23,957 nt of DNA from Rhodoferax sp. (GTDB lineage: Bacteria; Pseudomonadota; Gammaproteobacteria; Burkholderiales; Burkholderiaceae_C): the NCBI GenBank assembly GCA_028711355.1, contig JAQTSL010000016.1, positions 1 to 23,957 on the forward strand, read 5' to 3'. Positions 8,307 to 13,689 of the stretch are shown piece after piece (the stretch's first letter is position 1; each line of letters opens with the position of its first letter). The notes under the pieces are model-generated. The model worked only from the letters and a program-made list of their open reading frames with translations. It did not search any database and was not told the DNA's origin. Position numbers and translations under genes: made by a program.

Positions 8307-9284
8307 ATGCAAGCCGATCAGCCCCCTGAGTTCATGGTTTTTACCGGCAATGCCAACCCCTGTCTGGCCGCAGACATTGCACGTCATCTCAAGATTGAAT
8401 TGGGTTCCGCTGACGTAGGGCGTTTTTCAGACGGTGAAGTTACGGTTGAACTCAAGCAAAACGTTCGTGCACGCGACGTCTTCGTGGTGCAAAGCACCTG
8501 CGCCCCCACCAACGAAAACCTGATGGAACTGCTGATCATGGTGGATGCGCTTAAACGCGCGTCGGCCGAACGCATCAGCGCCGTGATTCCTTATTTTGGT
8601 TATGCGCGCCAGGACCGTCGTCCGCGCTCAAGCCGGGTGCCGATCTCTGCCAAGGTGGTGGCCAATATGCTACAGGCGGTGGGGGTAGCGCGGGTACTGA
8701 CAATGGATTTGCACGCTGACCAAATCCAGGGCTTCTTTGACATCCCGGTGGACAATATTTACGCCTCCCCCGTGCTGCTGGGCGATTTGCGCCAAAAAAA
8801 TTATGACGACCTGATTGTGGTGTCGCCCGACGTTGGGGGGGTGGTGCGGGCGCGCGCACTGGCCAAACAATTGGGTTGCGACCTGGCGATCATCGACAAA
8901 CGTCGCCCCAGAGCCAACGTCAGCGAAGTGATGCACGTCATCGGGGAAATTGAGGGGCGCAACTGTGTCGTCATGGACGACATGATTGACACCGCCGGCA
9001 CCCTGGTCAAGGCCGCCGAAGTGCTCAAAAAGCGCGGTGCCAAAAAAGTATATGCCTATTGCACGCACCCGATCTTTTCTGGTCCGGCGATCGAACGCAT
9101 CAGCACCGGTGATGCGCTGGACGAGGTGGTCGTTACCAACACCATTCCGTTGCATGCCAACGCCGCCGCCTGTCCCAAGATCAGGCAATTGAACGTAGCG
9201 CCGCTGATCGCTGAAACCATTTATCGCATCGCGCATGGCAAGTCCGTCATGAGTTTCTTTTCTGATCAGGAAAACCTTTTCTGA
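8307..9284 (+). CDS. prs: Ribose-phosphate pyrophosphokinase
   Basis: PRPP synthase transfers pyrophosphate from ATP to ribose 5-phosphate, making PRPP for purines, pyrimidines, NAD, His and Trp. The 325-residue class I enzyme has FSDGEV near the N-terminus, IPYFGYARQDRR (ATP/flexible loop), VDLHADQIQGFF-type sequence (here MDLHADQIQGFF), VVSPDVGGVVRAR, the KRRPR loop, and the PRPP-binding signature VVMDDMIDTAGTL at about 221-233. The start at 8307 adds a few residues (MQADQPPEF) before the conserved MVFTGNANP segment; an internal Met further in could also serve. It is flanked by tRNA-Gln upstream and a hairpin terminator downstream, before rplY. Confidence 0.98.
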   Translation: MQADQPPEFMVFTGNANPCLAADIARHLKIELGSADVGRFSDGEVTVELKQNVRARDVFVVQSTCAPTNENLMELLIMVDALKRASAERISAVIPYFGYARQDRRPRSSRVPISAKVVANMLQAVGVARVLTMDLHADQIQGFFDIPVDNIYASPVLLGDLRQKNYDDLIVVSPDVGGVVRARALAKQLGCDLAIIDKRRPRANVSEVMHVIGEIEGRNCVVMDDMIDTAGTLVKAAEVLKKRGAKKVYAYCTHPIFSGPAIERISTGDALDEVVVTNTIPLHANAAACPKIRQLNVAPLIAETIYRIAHGKSVMSFFSDQENLF

Positions 9285-9288
9285 TCAG
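9257..9288 (+). repeat. 13-bp direct repeat at the 3' end of prs
   Basis: CTTTTCTGATCAG occurs at 9257-9269 and again at 9276-9288. Each copy contains the self-complementary CTGATCAG, so the two can also pair with one another. The second copy includes the prs stop codon. It may be a local duplication that extended the C-terminus (FFSDQENLF) or a structure near the terminator; no known site was recognised. Confidence 0.5.
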
Positions 9289-9299
9289 AATTGGCAGTC

Positions 9300-9330
9300 G
9301 CTCACCTCCGCGTTGGAAGTGGGCTTTTTT
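9300..9330 (+). terminator. Intrinsic terminator/attenuator between prs and rplY
   Basis: Ten-base arms GCTCACCTCC (9300-9309) and GGAAGTGGGC (9315-9324) pair with one mismatch and one G-T pair around a GCGTT loop and are followed directly by six T (9325-9330). This has the form of a rho-independent terminator. It would separate or attenuate prs from rplY, which lies 47 bp downstream on the same strand. Confidence 0.75.
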
Positions 9331-9377
9331 GAAACAGGGTCGCACTGGTCGCGGTCGGCCCCAACAGGAGTTAGTCC

Positions 9378-10082
9378 ATGAAAGTTGTCGCTTTTGAGCG
9401 CTCAAAGCAGGGTACGGGTGAGAGCCGCCGTCTGCGTATTACCGGGCGTACACCCGGTATCGTTTACGGTGGAGCTGGTGAACCCAAACTGATCGAACTC
9501 GATCACAATGCGCTGTGGCATGCGCTAAAAAAAGAAGCCTTCCATTCCAGCATTCTGAATATGGACATCGCTGGCACTGAGCACAGAGTGTTGTTGCGTG
9601 ACGTGCAAATGCACCCGTACAAGCAATTGATTTTGCACGTCGATTTTCAGCGGGTTGACGCCACCACGCGGTTGCACATGAAGGTGCCACTGCACTTCAG
9701 CGGCGATGATCAATCGCCAGCAGTCAAGTCCGAAGGCTGCATCGCCAACCACGTGGTCAGTGAAATCAACGTACTGTGCCTGCCCGGCGATCTACCCGAG
9801 TTCATCAAGGTCGATCTGAGCGGTTTGCGCAAAGGCAGCTCGTTGCACCTGTCTGATATTCCGATGCCCAAGGGTGTCAAGGCCATCACGCATGGTGGCG
9901 ACCAAAACCCGGTGGTTGTGTCGGTGGTGATGGTAGCGGCCACAGAGGAAGCGCCAGCTGCTGAAGCTGCTGCGCCTGAAGTCGCCGCCAAGCCAGATGC
10001 CAAATCTGATGCAAAAGCACCAGCCAAGTCGGCGACCAAGCCCGAAGCCAAACCGGCAACCAAGCCAGCCGCCAAGAAATAA
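9378..10082 (+). CDS. rplY: 50S ribosomal protein L25, long (Ctc/TL5) form
   Basis: L25/Ctc binds 5S rRNA in the large ribosomal subunit. The 234-residue protein is the two-domain form: an N-terminal L25 domain (about 1-95, with GRTPGIVYGG and a VLLRDVQMHPYK-type segment) and a TL5 C-terminal beta domain (about 100-190). A low-complexity Ala/Lys/Pro tail of about 30 residues (205-234), rich in KP and AK steps, is typical of the Burkholderiales versions and likely contacts RNA non-specifically. CAGGAG about 6-8 bases before ATG 9378 is a good ribosome site. It lies between two terminators and in front of pth, the standard prs-rplY-pth order. Confidence 0.97.
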   Translation: MKVVAFERSKQGTGESRRLRITGRTPGIVYGGAGEPKLIELDHNALWHALKKEAFHSSILNMDIAGTEHRVLLRDVQMHPYKQLILHVDFQRVDATTRLHMKVPLHFSGDDQSPAVKSEGCIANHVVSEINVLCLPGDLPEFIKVDLSGLRKGSSLHLSDIPMPKGVKAITHGGDQNPVVVSVVMVAATEEAPAAEAAAPEVAAKPDAKSDAKAPAKSATKPEAKPATKPAAKK

Positions 10083-10101
10083 GGCGGTTCAGACAACTTG
10101 C

Positions 10102-10130
10102 AAGAGCCCACTTCGGTGGGCTCTTTTTTT
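10102..10130 (+). terminator. Intrinsic terminator after rplY
   Basis: A perfect 10-bp stem AAGAGCCCAC / GTGGGCTCTT with a stable TTCG tetraloop (10112-10115) is followed by T5 (the last two stem T plus the run give seven T in total). It lies 19 bp after the rplY stop, a textbook rho-independent terminator, and sits only about 20 bp before the pth start. Confidence 0.95.
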
Positions 10131-10150
10131 GTCATCGGCATAATCCGGTC

Positions 10151-10819
10151 ATGATCCGCCTACTCGTCGGCCTCGGCAACCCTGGTCCAGACTACGCCAG
10201 CACCCGGCATAACGCCGGTTTCTGGTGGCTTGACGCTGTGTCGCGCGCCCTCAAGACACCGTTGCAGATGGACAAGTCGTATCAGGGACTGGTCGCCCGT
10301 ACTTGCGTCAACGGCCAGCCGCTGTGGCTGCTACAACCCCAAACTTTCATGAACCTCAGCGGTCACTCGGTAGCCGCGCTGACCCGTTTTTTCAAAATCG
10401 CACCAGAAGAAATCCTGGTGGCCCATGATGAGCTTGACATTGCCCCCGGTGAGGCCAAACTCAAGCTGGGTGGCAGCCATGCCGGTCACAACGGGTTGCG
10501 TGACATCCACGATCAACTTGGTACCGACCAGTACTGGCGTCTGCGTCTGGGGATCGGACACCCTGGCAACAAAGCCGAGGTGATCCACTGGGTCCTGAAA
10601 AAACCCTCGCCAGAGCACCGGATCTCCATCGAACAGGCGATTGATCGCACCGCCGCCGCCTTGCCGCAGTTGCTGGCGGGCGACATGGAACACGCCACGC
10701 GGCTGATCCATACCAGCAAGCCGCCCCGGCCCAAGCCACCCCGTCCAGCGGCGAGCGACCTGACCGCCGCCACCCCAATGAGCCGATCGGACACAACCGG
10801 AAGAGAGAACGTAGCATGA
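10151..10819 (+). CDS. pth: Peptidyl-tRNA hydrolase
   Basis: Pth hydrolyses the ester bond of peptidyl-tRNAs released from stalled ribosomes and recycles the tRNA. The 222-residue protein starts MIRLLVGLGNPGPDY; the catalytic His20 is in STRHNAGFW, and further family blocks are PQTFMNLSG, VAHDELDIAPG (catalytic Asp), GGSHAGHNGLRDI and WRLRLGIGHPG. A Pro/Lys/Arg-rich C-terminal tail of about 25 residues extends past the usual 195-200 residues. The start is 21 bp after a strong terminator, so a promoter must lie in or beside that short gap, or read-through is used. Its TGA overlaps the ATG of the next gene (ATGA at 10816-10819). Confidence 0.97.
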   Translation: MIRLLVGLGNPGPDYASTRHNAGFWWLDAVSRALKTPLQMDKSYQGLVARTCVNGQPLWLLQPQTFMNLSGHSVAALTRFFKIAPEEILVAHDELDIAPGEAKLKLGGSHAGHNGLRDIHDQLGTDQYWRLRLGIGHPGNKAEVIHWVLKKPSPEHRISIEQAIDRTAAALPQLLAGDMEHATRLIHTSKPPRPKPPRPAASDLTAATPMSRSDTTGRENVA

Positions 10820-11283
10820 ACCAACATCGGTTTCTGACGGCCTTGTTGTCAGTTATCCTGATCGCGCCGTCCACCGGGAGCCGTGCCGAAACCATCTTCA
10901 GATGCGGCAACAGCTACAGCCAAACACCTTGCCCTGACGGGGCACAAATCAATATTGACGACTCGCGCGACCCGGCGCGCAAAAACGAAGTTGATGCGGC
11001 GACGCGCCGGGATGGGAAATTGGCCAACGCGCTCGAGCAGGAAAGATTGCAATTGGTAAAAGCGGTGAACCATCCGGTTGAAAGTCGCAACCAAGTCAAC
11101 CGTCCAGCCAGCAAAACTTTTGCAGCGCCTGTAACAGAGGCAGCCCCTACCACGCTGACACCCAAGCGCCCCCGCCAACCAGGCTACAAGCCCAAAGGCT
11201 TCGTTGCGTTGGTGCCAGGTTCAGACAGCAAAGCGCCAGCCCTCAAAAAAGCCGTCAAAAAACGCGAAGCTGCCTCACGCTAG
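10816..11283 (+). CDS. Small exported protein with DUF4124-like N-terminus
   Basis: This 155-residue protein begins with a probable Sec signal (MNQHRFLTALLSVILIAPSTGSRA), followed by a short domain ETIFRCGNSYSQTPCPDGAQ with two Cys, resembling the DUF4124 family found in betaproteobacterial exported proteins. The rest is charged and low in complexity, with a Lys/Arg/Ala-rich C-terminus (about 110-155) and no enzyme motif. The ATG overlaps the pth stop, so it is probably translated from the same mRNA. It converges on the ferredoxin gene with 20 bp between stops and no obvious terminator. The function is unknown; the family assignment rests on the spacing of aromatic, Cys and Pro residues and is moderate. 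Confidence 0.8.
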   Translation: MNQHRFLTALLSVILIAPSTGSRAETIFRCGNSYSQTPCPDGAQINIDDSRDPARKNEVDAATRRDGKLANALEQERLQLVKAVNHPVESRNQVNRPASKTFAAPVTEAAPTTLTPKRPRQPGYKPKGFVALVPGSDSKAPALKKAVKKREAASR

Positions 11284-11303
11284 GGCTTTACATGCCCTTG
11301 GTT

Positions 11304-11582
11304 TCAGGCAGCACGCGCCCGCGTCACGTCGCCTTGCACTACCTGCAAACGTCGATATTTTTGCCAAAGTGTTTGGTGGTCTTCGACGCGCGCCGGGTCC
11401 ACCGGAATGCAGTTCACCGGACAGACCTGAACACACTGGGGCGCCTCGAAATGGCCGACGCATTCGGTGCATTGGTCTGGGTCAATCTGATAAATTTCTG
11501 GCCCCATGAAGATCGCCTGGTTTGGGCATTCTGGCTCGCAGACATCGCAATTGATGCACTCATCGGTGATCAGCAAAGCCAT
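11304..11582 (-). CDS. fdx: YfhL-type 2[4Fe-4S] ferredoxin
   Basis: This 92-residue electron carrier has two cluster motifs: CX2CX2CX3CP (Cys9, 12, 15, 19) and CX2CX8CX3CP (Cys38, 41, 50, 54), with Cys58 just after. The eight-residue insertion in the second motif is diagnostic of the YfhL/Allochromatium-type ferredoxins, which carry two low-potential [4Fe-4S] clusters. Redox partners are not evident from the neighbours. The start ATG at 11582 is preceded by GAAG as a weak ribosome site. The sequence just upstream is a truncated copy of the palindromic repeat seen at 12867-13070, so the mRNA leader probably contains that hairpin. The usp gene upstream is in the same direction. Confidence 0.95.
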   Translation of the reverse strand: MALLITDECINCDVCEPECPNQAIFMGPEIYQIDPDQCTECVGHFEAPQCVQVCPVNCIPVDPARVEDHQTLWQKYRRLQVVQGDVTRARAA

Positions 11583-11588
11583 ATATCT

Positions 11589-11621
11589 TCAGAGCACATC
11601 GCTACGCGAGTGGTCTGACCC
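11589..11621. repeat. Truncated copy of the 36-bp palindromic repeat
   Basis: This segment matches the units of the 12867-13070 array almost base for base from the TCAGA of the left arm to the TCTGACC of the right arm and on into the GCAA that follows; it has one change (ACATC for ACGTC) and lacks the outer GGG of the left arm. The core TCGC-TAC-GCGA hairpin and a 5-bp TCAGA/TCTGA outer stem remain. It fills the gap between usp and fdx and ends a few bases before the fdx start. Confidence 0.85.
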
Positions 11622-11630
11622 GCAAAATCG

Positions 11631-12083
11631 TCACACGCCATCATCAGTATCGTGATCAACGGTCTTGACAATCATCACTGGCACGCCGGCCGCGTGCAAC
11701 AACTCATTGGACACCGAGCCCAGCAAGGCACTGCGCAAGGCGCTGGTCCCGCTGGCACCCATGATGACCAGATCGCAGCCATAGTTTTCAAGCAATTCCA
11801 GCAACATATTGGCAGGGTCACCGCTGGCCACTTCACTCTCATAGACGATACCGGCATCTTCCAGCAACGTCTGCGCCACCTGTAGGGTATGCGCGCCGGC
11901 CGCTGCACTGGCCTGCTCAATCACCTGCGGGTCGTGCGCCACCATCAACTCGTAAAGGCTGGCGGGCTCTTGCACGTTGGCCAACACGACCGACGCATCC
12001 AGCCCGTCGTCAATCAACCGGATCGCCGTCTGCGCGGCCGCTACCGCCGACGCTGAGCCATCAAAAGGCAGAAGAATCTTCAT
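11631..12083 (-). CDS. Universal stress protein (UspA family)
   Basis: This is a single-domain, 150-residue UspA-type protein. It starts MKILLPFDGSASA, the usual first strand with its Asp, and has the nucleotide-binding loop GASGTSALRSALLGSVS near residues 111-127, fitting the G-X2-G-X9-G-S/T pattern of ATP-binding Usp proteins. Such proteins are cytoplasmic and help survival under stress, though the exact activity differs between members. A GGAG ribosome site lies about 6 bases before the ATG. The gene is bounded on both sides by repeats: the truncated palindrome downstream (11589-11621) and the inverted-repeat element upstream (12101-12261). That leaves it as a possible insertion between fdx and coaD. 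No gene symbol is assigned because paralogues are many. Confidence 0.93.
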   Translation of the reverse strand: MKILLPFDGSASAVAAAQTAIRLIDDGLDASVVLANVQEPASLYELMVAHDPQVIEQASAAAGAHTLQVAQTLLEDAGIVYESEVASGDPANMLLELLENYGCDLVIMGASGTSALRSALLGSVSNELLHAAGVPVMIVKTVDHDTDDGV

Positions 12084-12100
12084 GCTGATCTCCAGTAGTT

Positions 12101-12261
12101 AGGGTCCATTACGTAATAACTTGTGCATTTTGCCGTCAGAGTTGGGATGCAGAGCTAGGCACAAAGCGCGCCGTTTAGCTCCGCTAAACAAGCGATTTGT
12201 AACGACGCTATGCGCCCAAGGCTGGCGAGAAAAATGTGCATGTTATTGCGTAATGGACCCT
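12101..12261. mobile_element. 161-bp MITE-like element with terminal inverted repeats
   Basis: The left end 12101-12120 and right end 12242-12261 are inverted copies with one mismatch in 20 (both read AGGGTCCATTACG from the outside). Similarity continues inwards for about another 11 bases with three mismatches. Inside is a hairpin: outer arms ACAAAGCG (12161-12168) and CGATTTGT (12193-12200), inner arms GTTTAGC and GCTAAAC (12173-12179/12183-12189). There is no coding capacity and no clear target-site duplication. It fills most of the usp-coaD gap. As RNA on either strand it would fold into a long stem carrying internal hairpins, so it could affect coaD mRNA 3' ends or usp leader function. 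Confidence 0.7.
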
Positions 12262-12271
12262 GAAGGTGATA

Positions 12272-12766
12272 TCAAGGTGCGCCGCGCAGTTTTTCAAGCA
12301 AACGCTGATGGACGGTCTCAGAAACAAAAGCGCCGACGTCACCCCCCAGCGTGGCGATCTCACGCACCAACGTACTCGACACGTATTGGTACCGGTCATC
12401 AGGCAATAGAAACAGCGTTTCCACCCCAGGCATCAAGCTGCGGTTCATGCCAGCCAGTTGTCGTTCGTAGTCAAAATCGGTGACTGACCGCACCCCACGC
12501 ACGACCACTTGCGCTTGCTGTGTCAACACAAAATCACGCAGCAGCCCGTCAAACGCCGCCACCTCAACGCCGGGGCAGTCGCACAGCGCATGGCGCGCCA
12601 TCGACAGGCGCTGATCGATCGAAAACAGCGCCTTCTTGTGATGCCCCACTGCCACCGCAACGATCACCCGGCCAAACAACCGCACACTGCGACGCACGAT
12701 GTCTTCGTGCCCCAGGGTGATCGGGTCAAACGTACCGGCATAAACGGCAGTTAGCGGTGGGCTCAT
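12272..12766 (-). CDS. coaD: Phosphopantetheine adenylyltransferase CoaD
   Basis: CoaD transfers AMP from ATP to 4'-phosphopantetheine, the penultimate step of coenzyme A synthesis. The protein has the nucleotidyltransferase signature AGTFDPITLGH (residues 10-20 from the chosen start), the VVVRGVRSVTDFDYE substrate region and the C-terminal SSTLVREIA motif. ATG 12766 (164 residues) is preferred because AAGAG lies 9 bases upstream; an in-frame TTG three codons earlier is possible. The length is close to the family norm of about 160. coaD lies downstream of rsmD on the same strand, a frequent pairing, but 311 bp of repeats now separate them. coaE, the next enzyme of the pathway, is also in this window, at 20770. 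Confidence 0.96.
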   Translation of the reverse strand: MSPPLTAVYAGTFDPITLGHEDIVRRSVRLFGRVIVAVAVGHHKKALFSIDQRLSMARHALCDCPGVEVAAFDGLLRDFVLTQQAQVVVRGVRSVTDFDYERQLAGMNRSLMPGVETLFLLPDDRYQYVSSTLVREIATLGGDVGAFVSETVHQRLLEKLRGAP

Positions 12767-12833
12767 GGTGAACAACTCTTGGCAACAGGGATGCGGTCAT
12801 TATCACGCTACCCGAGCCGATCAACCCAAAACG

Positions 12834-12847
12834 GCGCAGCGCTGCGC
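12834..12847. repeat. GC-rich perfect 14-bp palindrome in the coaD-rsmD gap
   Basis: GCGCAGC/GCTGCGC is perfectly self-complementary and is embedded in a longer, nearly symmetric GGC...GCC context. It lies between the coaD start and the 56-bp repeat array. It could be a hairpin or a chance GC-rich palindrome. The surrounding 12767-12854 holds no gene and I could not identify a convincing coaD promoter in it. Confidence 0.4.
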
Positions 12848-12866
12848 GCCGACTTCTAATCAGTTG

Positions 12867-13070
12867 GGGTCAGAGCACGTCGCTGCGCGAGTGGTCTGAC
12901 CCGCAAGCTCATTCATTTGTTGGGGTCAGAGCACGTCGCTACGCGAGTGGTCTGACCCGCAAGTTCATTCATTTGTCGGGGTCAGAGCACGTCGCTGCGC
13001 GAGTGGTCTGACCCGCAAGCTCATTCATTTGTCGGGGTCAGAGCACGTCGCTACGCGAGTGGTCTGACCC
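12867..13070. repeat. Tandem array of four 36-bp imperfect palindromes, 56-bp period
   Basis: Four copies begin at 12867, 12923, 12979 and 13035, exactly 56 bp apart. Each 36-bp unit has outer arms GGGTCAGA/TCTGACCC, a G-G mismatch, CAC/GTG, a bulged G, then TCGC/GCGA closing a three-base loop (TGC or TAC). The 20-bp linkers are nearly identical (GCAAG.TCATTCATTTGT.G). The loop base alternates G, A, G, A, pointing to duplication of a two-unit block. No T-run follows, so these are not classic terminators. The array is just after the rsmD stop and is the main content of the 311-bp gap between rsmD and coaD. It fits REP-type palindromic elements; a truncated copy is at 11589. Confidence 0.93.
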
Positions 13071-13077
13071 ACAAGGT

Positions 13078-13647
13078 CTAAATCAGTTGCAACAGGTGGG
13101 CGTGTACGGCACCGGCCTTCAGGTAGCGGTAGCACTTCAGCCCGGCGCCTTGAAGACGCTCGTCGCTCCAGCGCTGGGGCGCCTCCAGATAGACCCAGCC
13201 GGTGCTCGTCACCGCGCGTGCCGCACCGCTCAGCGCCGCTTCAAACAACTGCGAATCAAAGGGCGGATCCAGCAATACCACGTCAAACGAGGCTACTGGC
13301 GTCTGCCTGAGTTGCGCCAGCGCATCGCCACGGACCAATTGCACCGCAACAGCGCCAAGCCGGGAGCGAATCAACTGCAACTGCGCAAAAGCCTGCGCGT
13401 CGCTTTCCACCATCAGCACTGATGCTGCGCCGCGTGAAGCTGCTTCAAAACCAAGCGCTCCACTGCCGGCAAAAGCGTCCAGGCAACGCCAGCCAACCAG
13501 CTCCTGCCCCAGCCAGTTGAACAAGGTCTCACGCACCCGGTCGGGCGTTGGCCGCAGACCCGGTCGGTCGATCACCGGCAACAGGCTGCGCCTAAAGGCA
13601 CCACCGATGATGCGCACCTGATGTGCCGGGCCGGCTTGACGGGTCAT
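13078..13647 (-). CDS. rsmD: 16S rRNA (guanine966-N2)-methyltransferase RsmD
   Basis: RsmD methylates N2 of G966 in 16S rRNA within the 30S subunit, using S-adenosylmethionine. The protein shows the N-terminal RIIGGAFRRSLLPV and RPTPDRVRETLFNWL blocks, the SAM-binding motif LDAFAGSGALGFEA and the catalytic VVLLDPPF (a DPPF-type N-methyltransferase motif). The family length is about 190. ATG 13647 is chosen because AGGA lies 8 bases upstream; an ATG three codons earlier (13656) has no proper spacing. The M16 peptidase gene ends 42 bp upstream on the same strand. The final codons and stop lie against the palindrome array, and a near copy of this end (12855-12866) is found at the far side of the array. 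Confidence 0.95.
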   Translation of the reverse strand: MTRQAGPAHQVRIIGGAFRRSLLPVIDRPGLRPTPDRVRETLFNWLGQELVGWRCLDAFAGSGALGFEAASRGAASVLMVESDAQAFAQLQLIRSRLGAVAVQLVRGDALAQLRQTPVASFDVVLLDPPFDSQLFEAALSGAARAVTSTGWVYLEAPQRWSDERLQGAGLKCYRYLKAGAVHAHLLQLI

Positions 13648-13689
13648 GCAAGTCATCCTGTCTTACGTCGCTGATGCGCTGAAGATTTG

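Noticed and set aside
12121..12483. Open frame on the plus strand through the 161-bp element and coaD
   Set aside because: It is antisense to coaD and has no family motif or ribosome site; it is a chance frame.
12867..13070. CRISPR array (regular repeats of 36 bp with 20-bp spacers)
   Set aside because: The linkers are nearly identical to one another and so are not unique spacers. The repeats are imperfect palindromes with a fixed 56-bp period, and no cas genes are nearby.
12867..13070. Set of intrinsic transcription terminators
   Set aside because: The stems are strong but none is followed by a T-run on either strand, so classic rho-independent termination is not supported.
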